Assembly: GCF_039528175.1 (NCBI RefSeq)
Contig: NZ_BAAALH010000001.1
Span: 868,001-932,000 of the forward strand
Origin: Citricoccus alkalitolerans
GTDB taxonomy: Bacteria; Actinomycetota; Actinomycetes; Actinomycetales; Micrococcaceae
Direction: 5' to 3'
Length of the DNA: 64,000 nucleotides
Shown here: positions 7,825 to 16,378 of the stretch, piece by piece
Layout: every line of letters starts with the position of its first letter
How positions within the stretch are numbered: position 1 is the first letter of the stretch
Program-made: the position numbers and the translations under genes
Notes under the pieces: model-generated
What the model saw: only the letters and a program-made list of their open reading frames with translations
Told to the model about the DNA's origin: nothing
Database searches by the model: none

Positions 7825-9503
7825 GCGAGCAGGGCAAGAGCCGCCGGTCAGGGCAGCCAGAGAAATCAGGCCAACCAGGTCGGCCGGAGCGCCGCAACGA
7901 GCAGCGCCGCAATGAGCAGGGCCGCACCCGCAACCGCGGTACCTCCGGCGGCCCCCGGCAGTATTCGGCGTCGGCACCCTCCCAGCGTCGCCGGTCAGCG
8001 GACCCACCCCGGTTGGCGGCCTTCGAGACGCTGACCGCGGTCAGCAGGGACGACGCCTACGCGAACCTCGTGCTGCCGGGGCGGATCGCCGCCCACCGGC
8101 TGGACAAGCGCGATGCCGGCTTCGCGACCGAGCTGACCTATGGCGCCCTGCGGGGGCAGGGCTTCTATGACGCCGTGTTGGCCACCTGCGTGGACCGGCC
8201 CCTGGACCAGCTCGACCGTCCCGTCCTGGATGCCCTGCGGCTGGGCGCCCACCAATTGCTTGGTATGCGGGTGCCGTCCCACGCGGCCCTGGACTCGACG
8301 GTGTCCCTGGTGCGCAATCAGATCGGTACCGGCCCTTCCGGCCTGGTCAACGCCGTGCTGCGCAAGGTCACTGCCCAGGACCGCGAGGCGTGGCTGGACC
8401 AGCTGGCTCCCGTGGACGAGCAGACCGGTGCCGCCTCGGACGCCGCCCTGGCCATCCGGCACTCCCACCCGCAGTGGATCATCCGTGCCCTGCGTCAGTC
8501 GCTGGCGAACCACGGGCGCCCGGCTGACGGGAGGACAGCCGAACTCGAGGCACTCCTGGAGGCGGACAATGCCGCCCCGGTCGTCAACCTGGTGGCACTG
8601 CCCGGATTGGGTGATCTGCGGCCCGTGCTCGAGGCCGGCGCGGAACCCGGACCGTTGGCACCGGGCTCGGCTCTCTACCGGGACGGCGACGCCGGCCGGT
8701 TGCCCGGGGTGAAGGAGGGCACCATCCGCGTGCAGGACGTGGGCTCCCAGCTCACGGCCCGTGCCCTGGCGGTGGTCCCCGTGGGCAGGACCGCGACGGG
8801 TGCGCAGGGTGGATCCGGGGACGCGGACGCGGACGCGCCGGAACGTTGGCTCGACCTCTGCGCCGGCCCCGGCGGCAAGGCGGCCCTGCTGGCGGCGTTG
8901 GCGCGCGAACAGGGAGCGACCCTGCTGGCGAACGAGCCGGCCGAGCATCGGGCCAGGCTCGTGGAGAACGCACTGGCCGCCGTGCCGGGTGGAGCTCGTG
9001 GGGCTGATGCAGGCAGCACCTGGTCCATCCGCTGCGGAGACGGCCGGGACCTGGGGACGGAGCAGCCCGAGTCCTTCGACCGGATCCTGGTAGATGCGCC
9101 GTGCACCGGGCTGGGGGCCCTGCGACGCCGGCCGGAGTCCCGGTGGCGGCGCCAGCCCTCGGACCTGGGCCCCTTGACCGAGTTGCAGCGTCAGTTGCTG
9201 GACTCAGCGGTGGAGTCGCTGAAGCCCGGCGGCGTCCTGGGATACGTGACCTGCTCACCCCATCCGGCCGAGACGGTGTTCCAGGTTCAGGATGTGCTCA
9301 AGCGCCATGCCGGGCTGGAGCTGCTGGACACCACCGGCTATCTGACCGCAGTGGCACCTGCTCTGAAGGATGCTGGCAGTGAGCCGACTGCGCCCCCTGC
9401 CGATTCGGGAGCCAACTCCGCCGGCAACACCAGCCAGTTGTGGCCACACCTGCACGCCACCGACGCCATGTTCATGGCCCTGTTCCGGAAGGTGGAGTCG
9501 TGA
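7821..9503 (+). CDS. rsmB: 16S rRNA (cytosine-C5)-methyltransferase RsmB, with N-terminal NusB-like domain
   Basis: This 560-residue protein begins with a basic, low-complexity tail of about 60 residues (repeated RRNEQ and GQP units). A NusB-like RNA-binding domain follows (RLAAFETLTAV...), then the Rossmann methyltransferase domain. SAM binding is seen in DLCAGPGGKAALLA. The two catalytic cysteines are in DAPCTGLG (C428) and YVTCSPHPAE (C478). It methylates C967 of 16S rRNA (E. coli numbering). The acidic insertion GGSGDADADAPER before the SAM motif is probably disordered. It overlaps fmt and rpe at its ends. Confidence 0.95.
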   Translation: MSEQGKSRRSGQPEKSGQPGRPERRNEQRRNEQGRTRNRGTSGGPRQYSASAPSQRRRSADPPRLAAFETLTAVSRDDAYANLVLPGRIAAHRLDKRDAGFATELTYGALRGQGFYDAVLATCVDRPLDQLDRPVLDALRLGAHQLLGMRVPSHAALDSTVSLVRNQIGTGPSGLVNAVLRKVTAQDREAWLDQLAPVDEQTGAASDAALAIRHSHPQWIIRALRQSLANHGRPADGRTAELEALLEADNAAPVVNLVALPGLGDLRPVLEAGAEPGPLAPGSALYRDGDAGRLPGVKEGTIRVQDVGSQLTARALAVVPVGRTATGAQGGSGDADADAPERWLDLCAGPGGKAALLAALAREQGATLLANEPAEHRARLVENALAAVPGGARGADAGSTWSIRCGDGRDLGTEQPESFDRILVDAPCTGLGALRRRPESRWRRQPSDLGPLTELQRQLLDSAVESLKPGGVLGYVTCSPHPAETVFQVQDVLKRHAGLELLDTTGYLTAVAPALKDAGSEPTAPPADSGANSAGNTSQLWPHLHATDAMFMALFRKVES

Positions 9504-10189
9504 GTCACGCCATGCCCCACCATGCGGAGCATTCCCGCGGCATCCACATCCACCCGTCCATCCTGTCGGCAGACTTCGCCCGGCTGGCCGAGGAACTCGC
9601 GCGGATCCGGAACGCGGACGCGGTGCACGTGGACGTCATGGACAACCATTTCGTGCCGAACCTGACGCTCGGCCTGCCCGTGGTCCAGGCCATCCGTCGA
9701 GCCACCGAGCTGCCCCTGGACGTGCACCTGATGATCCAGGACGCCGATCGTTGGGCGCCCGACTACGCGGAGGCCGGTGCCGAGTCCGTGACCTTCCATG
9801 CGGAGGCGGCCGGGGCGCCCATCCGGCTGGCCCGGGAACTGCGTTCCCACGGGGCCAAGGCGGGCATGGCGCTGAAACCGGCGACCGCCGTCGAGCCCTA
9901 TCTGGACATGCTCGAGGAACTGGACCTGCTGCTGCTCATGACCGTAGAACCGGGTTTCGGCGGACAGCCGTTCCTCGACGTGGTCCTGCCGAAGATCCGG
10001 CGCGCCCGGGAGGCGCTGGACGGTTCCGGTGTGCCGGTCGCCCTGCAGGTGGACGGCGGCGTGACCCGGGACACCATCATGCGTGCCGCCGAGGCCGGTG
10101 CGGACGTGTTCGTGGCGGGCTCGGCCGTCTACGGGGCAGAGGACCCCGAGGCCGCAATTGACGAATTGAGAAGCGCTCCGCTCCGCTGA
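9500..10189 (+). CDS. rpe: Ribulose-phosphate 3-epimerase
   Basis: This 229-residue TIM-barrel enzyme interconverts ribulose-5-phosphate and xylulose-5-phosphate in the pentose phosphate pathway. Motifs seen are HPSILSADFARL, the metal-binding HVDVMDNHFVPNLTLG, HLMIQDADRW, MTVEPGFGGQPF and VDGGVTRDT. The GTG at 9500 overlaps the rsmB stop codon (GTGA) and gives a normal-length N-terminus. Ribulose-5-phosphate is also the precursor used by RibBA, encoded just downstream, so its position before the riboflavin operon is metabolically sensible. Confidence 0.97.
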   Translation: MSHAMPHHAEHSRGIHIHPSILSADFARLAEELARIRNADAVHVDVMDNHFVPNLTLGLPVVQAIRRATELPLDVHLMIQDADRWAPDYAEAGAESVTFHAEAAGAPIRLARELRSHGAKAGMALKPATAVEPYLDMLEELDLLLLMTVEPGFGGQPFLDVVLPKIRRAREALDGSGVPVALQVDGGVTRDTIMRAAEAGADVFVAGSAVYGAEDPEAAIDELRSAPLR

Positions 10190-10227
10190 GGGCGGACACC
10201 GGGTGCGTTGTGGCACAATCGAATCAA

Positions 10228-10371
10228 CGTGCTCCGGGGTCGGTGTAAATCCGAACCGGCGGTCAAAGTCCGCGACCCGCGCGTCGATCCACACCCGTGG
10301 CCATCGACCAGCGGTTGAACCGGTGGAATTCCGGTACCGACAGTTAAAGTCTGGATGGGAGAAGCACGTGC
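10228..10371 (+). promoter_or_regulatory. FMN riboswitch (RFN element)
   Basis: The conserved RFN core is readable in order. It begins with GTGCTCCGGGGTCGGTGTAA, then CCGAACCGGCGGTCAAAGTC and CGCGACCCGC. A variable P4-type loop follows, then GGTTGAACCGGTGGAATTCC, GGTACCGACAGTTAAAGTC and TGGATGGGAGAAGCACG, whose end pairs back to the start (CGTGCTC/AGCACG). It binds FMN and represses the downstream riboflavin genes. The remaining leader (10372-10494) holds GC-rich hairpins that could form the expression platform before the AAGGAGG ribosome-binding site. CACAAT at 10214-10219 is a possible -10. Confidence 0.96.
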
Positions 10372-10494
10372 AGCACCGCCGTTCCGGTGGGTGCGGTTTC
10401 GCGGTAGCCGATTCGGGCTATCCGGGGCCGTTCCATGGGAGGGGCGAATCCGCAGCATGATCCCCCGGAGCCGCCGCGTTCCGAAGGAGGATTC

Positions 10495-11202
10495 ATGGAT
10501 GTCATGCGGTGGCTCGTCGAACTCTTCAATTGGTACATCCCGGTCGCCGGCGGCGGCCTGTTGATGCGAGAAGTGGTCGGCAACATCTTCGGTCTGGCCT
10601 CGGCCCTCGGCGGCATGCGCCGCAAGGTCTGGGCGTGGCCCATCGGCATCATCGGCAACGTCATCCTGCTCACGGTGTTCCTGTCCAGTCTGTTCGGTGG
10701 GGCGGACACAGCGAACCTGCTGGGCCAGGCCGGCCGTCAGATCATGTTCATCACCGTCTCGGTCTACGGCTGGGTGCAATGGCGCCGGGCCAAGGCTGAA
10801 CGCGCCGGTGACGACACGGCTATCGCCCCGCAGTGGGCCGGCGTGAAGGCCCGCATCGGAATGGTCGCCGGTATGGTCATCGGCACCCTCGCCCTCACGC
10901 CGCTGTTCACGGCCCTGGGGTCCTACGAGCCGGTCTGGGCGGATGCGTGGACCTTCGTCGGCTCACTCATCGCCACGTACGGGATGGCCCGTGGCTGGGT
11001 GGAGTTCTGGCTGGTCTGGGTCGCGGTCGACGTGGTCGGGGTGCCCCTGCTCTTCAGCGCCGGCTACTACGCGAGCGCGTTCATGTACATGTTCTACGGG
11101 GCCTTCACCCTCGTCGGCTTCTTCGTCTGGGTCCGTGCCAAGGCGAACGAGAAGCCCGAGGTCGAGACGGTCATGCCGGATCCGACGGTGCGCGTCCCAT
11201 GA
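10495..11202 (+). CDS. pnuX: PnuC-family transporter, probable riboflavin transporter PnuX
   Basis: This 235-residue, strongly hydrophobic protein has about seven predicted membrane helices and PnuC-family features, including FGLASALGGMRRKVWAWPIG, YGWVQWRRAK and the late MARGWVEFWLVWVAVDVVGVPL helix. PnuC proteins carry nicotinamide mononucleotide or nicotinamide riboside. The branch that sits behind FMN riboswitches in actinobacteria (PnuX) imports riboflavin by facilitated diffusion. Position directly behind the RFN element and before ribD makes riboflavin the likely substrate. Start ATG follows AAGGAGG at ideal spacing. The stop overlaps the ribD start (ATGA). Confidence 0.9.
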   Translation: MDVMRWLVELFNWYIPVAGGGLLMREVVGNIFGLASALGGMRRKVWAWPIGIIGNVILLTVFLSSLFGGADTANLLGQAGRQIMFITVSVYGWVQWRRAKAERAGDDTAIAPQWAGVKARIGMVAGMVIGTLALTPLFTALGSYEPVWADAWTFVGSLIATYGMARGWVEFWLVWVAVDVVGVPLLFSAGYYASAFMYMFYGAFTLVGFFVWVRAKANEKPEVETVMPDPTVRVP

Positions 11203-12335
11203 GCACGTTGGAGATTGCCGACACCACAATTGCCGGTCCCGAAGACGCCCTGGCCCTGGCCGTGGCGCAGGCCCTCCGGGGAGTCCGAGGTGCCAATCCG
11301 CTCGTGGGGGCGATCATCACCGCCCCAGACGGCAGGGTGCTCGCCTCCGGATACCACCGTGGCCGCGGCACCGCCCATGCCGAGGTCGAGGCCCTGGCCG
11401 GATTCAACGGGTTCAACGAGTCCAGCTCGACCTCGGGGTTCGATCCCGCCGACTCCACGCTGTGGATCACCCTGGAGCCCTGCGACCACACCGGCACCAC
11501 CGGCCCCTGCACCGAGGCCATCCTGGCCTCGGGAATCCGTACCGTCCGGTATGCGGTGGCGGACCCCACCGGGCCCGACGGCGGCGGCGCGGCCCGGCTG
11601 CGCAGCGCCGGCCTCGACGTGGGCCAGGTCGACGCGGAGCAGGCGCGCCGTGCCGGGGCGGCCGACCTCAACCCACGGTGGATGTTGGCCCGCGACAGCG
11701 GACGTCCCTTTGTCACGGCACATCTTGCCCAGTCCCTGGACGGCCGCGTGGCCGCCGTGGACGGCACGAGCCAGTGGATCACCGGACCCGAATCCCGGCG
11801 GCATGCCCAGAGTGTGCGCTCCCGGGTGGACGCGATCATCGTCGGGACCGGGACCGTGCTGACGGACGATCCGCGACTGACGGCCCGGGATGCGGCCGGC
11901 CGTGACCTGCCCCGGCAGCCGGTCCCGGTGGTGCAGGGTCGTCGAGCCGTTCCCGCCGGGGCCGCCCTTCGGGGTGGCGACTCCTGGCTCCATGTCGAGG
12001 ACCATGACCCTCAGGTGGTACTGGATCGACTGACCGCTGGAGACAACGCCGCAGGCACCACCGTCTCTTCAGCGTGGCCCCACGGCGGTACCCGCCCGGG
12101 CCATGTCCTGATCGAGGGCGGCCCCACCGTGCTGTCGGCCTGGATGGGAGCCGGGCTCGTCGATGAACTGTTCCTCTACCAGGCCCCACTGATCCTCGGC
12201 TCCGGACTAGCAGGACTCGACCTGCCCCAGCACACCACCCTGTCCCACGCCCTGCACCTGACGCTGGACGCAGCCGAGAACGGCGCCATCAGTCGGCTCG
12301 GCGACGATGTCCTGCTCCACTATGCGGCCCCCTAG
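11199..12335 (+). CDS. ribD: Bifunctional pyrimidine deaminase / reductase RibD
   Basis: This 378-residue protein performs the deamination and side-chain reduction steps after GTP cyclohydrolase II. The N-terminal deaminase domain shows the zinc ligands in TAHAEVEAL and LEPCDHTGTTGPC. The C-terminal reductase domain (from about residue 165) has the NADPH-binding segments VTAHLAQSLDGRVA, VRSRVDAIIVGTGTVLTDDP and LIEGGPTVLSAW. The centre of the reductase domain contains a divergent stretch (about residues 245-285). It overlaps pnuX by 4 nt and is followed 61 bp later by ribE. Confidence 0.96.
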   Translation: MSTLEIADTTIAGPEDALALAVAQALRGVRGANPLVGAIITAPDGRVLASGYHRGRGTAHAEVEALAGFNGFNESSSTSGFDPADSTLWITLEPCDHTGTTGPCTEAILASGIRTVRYAVADPTGPDGGGAARLRSAGLDVGQVDAEQARRAGAADLNPRWMLARDSGRPFVTAHLAQSLDGRVAAVDGTSQWITGPESRRHAQSVRSRVDAIIVGTGTVLTDDPRLTARDAAGRDLPRQPVPVVQGRRAVPAGAALRGGDSWLHVEDHDPQVVLDRLTAGDNAAGTTVSSAWPHGGTRPGHVLIEGGPTVLSAWMGAGLVDELFLYQAPLILGSGLAGLDLPQHTTLSHALHLTLDAAENGAISRLGDDVLLHYAAP

Positions 12336-12396
12336 GGGCCGAGCCGCGAACCGCGCGGACCCCACGACCCACCACGGACTCCCCGGAGGGAACCCC

Positions 12397-13104
12397 ATGT
12401 TTACCGGAATCATCACTGAGCTCGGCACCATCACCGAGCTCGAGCACCACCCGGACCAGGACTCGGCGCGGCTCACCATCCACGCACCGGCCTCGAGTGT
12501 CGACCTTCCCCTCGGAGGATCCCTCGCGGTCAACGGCACCTGCCTCACCGCCACGGGGGTGTCCACCGGCTCGGTCGCCGTCGACGTCATCGGTGAGACG
12601 TTGCACCGGACCGCCATCGGTGGCCTGCAAGCGGGAGACCGGGTCAACCTGGAACGCTGCATGCCGGCCGCGGGCCGCTTTGACGGTCATATCGTGCAGG
12701 GCCATGTGGACGGAACCGGGACCATTGCCAAGATCGAGGTCCACGGATCGTGGCGCCAGGTTCGCATCGCCCTGCCCGCCGGTTTGGGCCGCTATGTCGC
12801 CGAGAAGGGATCCATCGCCGTGGACGGCGTCTCCCTGACCGTCACGGCCGTCAATGACGTGAACCGGCCTTCGACGTCAGAAACCCTGTCCGGGGCACCG
12901 GCGGGTGCTGTCAACGATTGGTTCGAGATCGGACTCATCCCCGCCACCCTGGCCGAGACCACGCTCGGCACCCGCACGGTGGGCGACCGGGTCAACCTCG
13001 AGGTCGATGTGGTGGCCAAGTACGCGGCCCGGCTGACGGACCATGACCGCGCGAATGCCAGTACCAGTGACAGTGGCAAGGCATCGCAGGAGGTGACGGG
13101 ATGA
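12397..13104 (+). CDS. ribE: Riboflavin synthase, alpha subunit
   Basis: This 235-residue protein has the two tandem lumazine-binding repeats of riboflavin synthase. The first begins MFTGIITELGTI. The second starts near residue 105 at FDGHIVQGHVDGTG, with GVSLTVTAVND later. It dismutates two 6,7-dimethyl-8-ribityllumazine molecules to riboflavin. The ATG at 12397 follows GGAGGG and gives the canonical MFTGI start. A short insertion (VNRPSTSETLSGAPAGAVND) interrupts the second repeat. Its stop overlaps the ribBA ATG. Confidence 0.96.
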   Translation: MFTGIITELGTITELEHHPDQDSARLTIHAPASSVDLPLGGSLAVNGTCLTATGVSTGSVAVDVIGETLHRTAIGGLQAGDRVNLERCMPAAGRFDGHIVQGHVDGTGTIAKIEVHGSWRQVRIALPAGLGRYVAEKGSIAVDGVSLTVTAVNDVNRPSTSETLSGAPAGAVNDWFEIGLIPATLAETTLGTRTVGDRVNLEVDVVAKYAARLTDHDRANASTSDSGKASQEVTG

Positions 13105-14534
13105 GTGCCCAGGCAGCACCAAACCACCAGCCGATCCACCTGGACTCGATCGAGTCGGCGATTGCGGCCATTTCGGCCGGTCGGGCCGTCGTCGTGGTGG
13201 ATGACGCAGACCGCGAGAACGAGGGCGACATCGTCTTCGCGGCGGACGCCGCCACCCCGGAGATCGTGGCCCTGACCGTGCGCTACACCTCCGGGGTGCT
13301 GTGCGCGCCGATGCCGGCCGACGTCGCCGAACGCCTTTACCTTCCGCCCATGACCGCACGCAACGAGGACCCCAAGGGCACCGCGTACACCGTGTCCTGT
13401 GATGCGATCGCCGGCACCACCACGGGCATCTCCGCCGCGGACCGTGCGATCACGCTCAAGGTGCTGGCAGACCCCTCGGCCACCGCCGACCTGGTCAGCC
13501 GACCCGGGCATGTCTTCCCGCTGGTGGCGGCGGCCGGCGGGGTGGCCGAGCGGCGTGGACACACCGAGGCGGCCGTGGAACTGAGCCGGCTCGCCGGGAG
13601 GGCCCCGGTGGGGGCCATCGCCGAACTCGTCAACGACGACGGCTCCATGATGCGACTGCCCGACCTGCGCCGCTTTGCCGATCGGCACCGCTTGCCGCTG
13701 GTCTCGATCGAGGACCTCGTCGGGTATCTGACCACCGAGGGCGACGAGCATCGTGAGGTCCGAGGTGTCGGGCACGGCGGTGGATCCACTCACGGGTCCG
13801 CCCTGAGCAACGGTGCCGAGCCAGCGGACGACCCCGACACCAGCACGCCGACGGTGAACCTCCCGACCCGCTACGGCACGTTCCAGGTGTCGGTCCACCC
13901 CGACCAGGAGACCGGTGCCGAGCACGTGGTGCTCCAGGCTCCGGGGGCCGGGACCACCCGGCTGGACCGGAGCCCGCTCGTCCGGCTGCATTCGGAGTGC
14001 CTGACGGGGGACGTCTTCGGATCGGAACGCTGCGACTGCGGCGACCAACTCGACCACGCCCTGCGGCAGGCGATGGCCGAGGGTGGGACGGTGATCTACC
14101 TGCGCGGCCACGAGGGGCGGGGGATCGGTCTGGCCAACAAGATCCTGGCCTACGCACTGCAGGACTCCGGACTCGACACCGTCGCCGCGAACGAGCATCT
14201 CGGCCTGCCCGCCGATGCCCGCAGCTACCGGTCAGCCGCCGCGATCCTGCGCCGGCTCGGACTGGACCGCATCCGGCTGGTGACCAACAACCCGGACAAG
14301 TCACAACAGCTGGAACGAGAGGGGATCGAGGTGGCGGAGATCGTCCCGAGCCCCGCGCCGGTCACCGAGCACAACCGCGGCTACCTGACCACCAAGCGGG
14401 ACCGCATGGCGCACCGGCTCTCCGGCGACCTCGTACCGCGGCAGGCGAGCACGACGCCCGCGTCGGCAGCCGCGTCACCTGCAGCAACATCACCAGCAAC
14501 CACACCACCCACAACCACAGGAGATACAGCATGA
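13101..14534 (+). CDS. ribBA: Bifunctional DHBP synthase / GTP cyclohydrolase II
   Basis: This 477-residue fusion covers both entry reactions of riboflavin synthesis. The N-terminal 3,4-dihydroxy-2-butanone-4-phosphate synthase domain has the acidic loop DDADRENEGDI and later RPGHVFPL and GHTEAAVEL. The C-terminal GTP cyclohydrolase II domain has the zinc cysteines in HSECLTGDVFGSERCDCGDQ and the GHEGRGIGL loop. The domains are joined by a linker of about 40 residues rich in G, S and D. The tail after the cyclohydrolase core is alanine/threonine-rich. ATGA overlaps exist at both ends. Confidence 0.97.
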   Translation: MSAQAAPNHQPIHLDSIESAIAAISAGRAVVVVDDADRENEGDIVFAADAATPEIVALTVRYTSGVLCAPMPADVAERLYLPPMTARNEDPKGTAYTVSCDAIAGTTTGISAADRAITLKVLADPSATADLVSRPGHVFPLVAAAGGVAERRGHTEAAVELSRLAGRAPVGAIAELVNDDGSMMRLPDLRRFADRHRLPLVSIEDLVGYLTTEGDEHREVRGVGHGGGSTHGSALSNGAEPADDPDTSTPTVNLPTRYGTFQVSVHPDQETGAEHVVLQAPGAGTTRLDRSPLVRLHSECLTGDVFGSERCDCGDQLDHALRQAMAEGGTVIYLRGHEGRGIGLANKILAYALQDSGLDTVAANEHLGLPADARSYRSAAAILRRLGLDRIRLVTNNPDKSQQLEREGIEVAEIVPSPAPVTEHNRGYLTTKRDRMAHRLSGDLVPRQASTTPASAAASPAATSPATTPPTTTGDTA

Positions 14535-15073
14535 GCGGTCATGGAGCACCCCAGGGACTGGGCGCGGCTCTCGGCGAGGAACTCGCCGGGAAACTCACGA
14601 CGGCGGCCGGCGCCACGGACGCGAAGGGCCTCCTGCGCGTCGCCGTGGTGGCGGCCCAGTGGCATGAGCAGGTCATGGAGGGGCTGCTGGCCGGCTCTCG
14701 ACGAGCAGCCGCGGAGGTGATGGCTGCAGCGGAGTCGGCGGCAGGAGCGGGGATCGAGGTCGTGGAGATCCGCGTCCCGGGGACCTTCGAACTGCCCGTG
14801 GCGGCGGCCCGGCTGGCTCCCCGCTTCGACGTGATCGTGGCTCTCGGCGTCGTGATCCGGGGCGGGACCCCGCATTTCGACTATGTCTGCTCCGGGGCGA
14901 CTCAGGGCCTGGTGGACGTGTCCGTGCGGACTGCGACCCCCGTCGGATTCGGGGTGCTGACCTGTGACACCGAGGAACAGGCCCTGGACCGGGCCGGGCT
15001 CGTGGGATCGAACGAGGACAAGGGGTATGAGGCGTTCCAGGCGGCCGTCCTGACGGAGCTGGCGCTGCGCTGA
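14531..15073 (+). CDS. ribH: 6,7-dimethyl-8-ribityllumazine synthase
   Basis: This 180-residue enzyme condenses the RibD product with dihydroxybutanone phosphate. Motifs are AAQWHEQVMEGLLAGS, RVPGTFELPVAA and ALGVVIRGGTPHFDYVC, with the catalytic histidine in the last. The usual T-x-E-QA ending appears as TCDTEEQALDRAG. The N-terminus is about 20 residues longer than the shortest homologues. It is the last rib gene; the stop is followed by 70 bp with no clear terminator before the hisE promoter. Confidence 0.97.
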   Translation: MSGHGAPQGLGAALGEELAGKLTTAAGATDAKGLLRVAVVAAQWHEQVMEGLLAGSRRAAAEVMAAAESAAGAGIEVVEIRVPGTFELPVAAARLAPRFDVIVALGVVIRGGTPHFDYVCSGATQGLVDVSVRTATPVGFGVLTCDTEEQALDRAGLVGSNEDKGYEAFQAAVLTELALR

Positions 15074-15143
15074 GCGGTGGCCTCTGCGTCACATTGGACG
15101 GACGCGGTCAGGGGCACTGCCCAGCGGTGGCTACGCTGGGAGG

Positions 15144-15407
15144 GTGAAAACCTTCGATGAACTCTTTGCCGAGCTGAGCCGGAAGGCCGAGACCCGGCCG
15201 GAAGGGTCCGGGACCGTTGCCGAACTCGACTCCGGAGTCCATGGGATCGGCAAGAAGGTCGTGGAGGAGGCCGCCGAGGTGTGGATGGCCGCCGAATACG
15301 AGTCGAAGGATGAGGCGGCCGAGGAGATCTCCCAGCTGCTCTACCATCTGCAGGTCATGATGATCGCCAAGGGCCTGACCCTTGAGGACGTCTACCGCCA
15401 CCTCTGA
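15144..15407 (+). CDS. hisE: Phosphoribosyl-ATP pyrophosphatase
   Basis: This 87-residue protein hydrolyses phosphoribosyl-ATP to phosphoribosyl-AMP, the second histidine step. The all-alpha MazG-like core is clear: GIGKKVVEEAAEVWMAA with the metal-binding EExxE pattern, then DEAAEEISQLLYHL. Start GTG at 15144 lies six nt after TACGCT (15132-15137), a leaderless arrangement. It is a separate gene from hisI here; the two are fused in many other bacteria. Confidence 0.96.
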   Translation: MKTFDELFAELSRKAETRPEGSGTVAELDSGVHGIGKKVVEEAAEVWMAAEYESKDEAAEEISQLLYHLQVMMIAKGLTLEDVYRHL

Positions 15408-15477
15408 GGATTCCCGGCCTACGCCGACCACCTCACCATCCGCCGCACCACCCACCACACCAGGAGAACCAGCACCC

Positions 15478-16329
15478 ATGCTGCGCATCGCCGTTCCCAA
15501 CAAGGGCGCCCTGTCCGAGGCCGCCCGAGACATGCTCCAGGAAGCCGGATACCTCCAGCGGAGGGACTCCAAGGAACTGGTCATGATGGACCCGGAGAAC
15601 CAGGTGGAATTCTTCTACCTGCGGCCCCGTGACATCGCCGTCTACGTGGGACAGGGCACCCTGGACATCGGTCTGACTGGGCGCGACCTCTTCCAGGATG
15701 CCCAGGTTGGCGGGTCCGCGGAGGAGATCATGGCCTTGGGCTTCGGCAAGTCCACCTTCCGCTTCGCCGCCCCGATCGGCCGGTTCTCCTCGCAGGCCGA
15801 CCTCGAGGGCAAGCGCATCGCCACCAGCTATGACGGTCTGCTCGAGGACTACCTCGCCACTCAGTCCGTGAAGCCGGAGATGATCGTGCACCTCGACGGC
15901 GCCGTGGAGTCCTCGGTCAACCTGGGCGTCGCGGACGCCATCGCGGACGTGGTGGAGACCGGCAGCACGCTCAAGGCAGCCGGCATGGAGACCTTCGGGG
16001 AACCCATCATGCAGTCGGAGGCCATCATCATCGGTCAGAGCGGGCGCCGCCCTGAAGGCCTTGATGTGTTGCTGCGGCGCCTGCAGGGTGTCCTGGTGGC
16101 CCGCCGCTACGTCATGATCGACTACGACGTGAGCCGGGCGAACCTGGATCGGGCCTCGGCCGTGACCCCCGGCCTGGAATCGCCGACCATCTCCCCGTTG
16201 CAGGACGAGAACTGGGTCGCAGTCCGTTCCATGGTCAAGAAGGGGGACACCAACAAGGTGATGGACGAACTCTATGACCTCGGCGCCCGCGCCATCCTGG
16301 TCTCCGCCATCCACGCCATCCGCATCTGA
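15478..16329 (+). CDS. hisG: ATP phosphoribosyltransferase, long form
   Basis: This 283-residue enzyme commits ATP and PRPP to histidine synthesis. Length and the C-terminal regulatory domain place it in the long, hexameric, histidine-inhibited form that needs no HisZ. Motifs are RIAVPNKGALSE, LDIGLTGRDLF and DAIADVVETGSTLKAAG (PRPP loop). The ATG at 15478 follows AGGAGAACC. It lies 70 bp after hisE. The stop codon falls within a 15-bp tandem duplication. Confidence 0.97.
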   Translation: MLRIAVPNKGALSEAARDMLQEAGYLQRRDSKELVMMDPENQVEFFYLRPRDIAVYVGQGTLDIGLTGRDLFQDAQVGGSAEEIMALGFGKSTFRFAAPIGRFSSQADLEGKRIATSYDGLLEDYLATQSVKPEMIVHLDGAVESSVNLGVADAIADVVETGSTLKAAGMETFGEPIMQSEAIIIGQSGRRPEGLDVLLRRLQGVLVARRYVMIDYDVSRANLDRASAVTPGLESPTISPLQDENWVAVRSMVKKGDTNKVMDELYDLGARAILVSAIHAIRI

Positions 16330-16347
16330 TCGGTCCGCATCTGATCG
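16319..16347. repeat. Tandem duplication spanning the hisG stop codon
   Basis: The 14-bp unit TCCGCATCTGATCG occurs at 16319-16332 and again at 16334-16347, one base apart. The first copy contains the end of hisG, including its TGA; the second is a non-coding echo before hisF. Confidence 0.9.
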
Positions 16348-16378
16348 CCCCGACCCCGAACCACCCGAGGAAGTGCCC

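Noticed and set aside
10373..10402. Intrinsic terminator hairpin directly after the FMN riboswitch
   Set aside because: GCACC/GGTGC pairing with inner GC pairs is visible, but only a short T run follows and competing hairpins exist, so it is described as part of the expression platform instead of called as a terminator.
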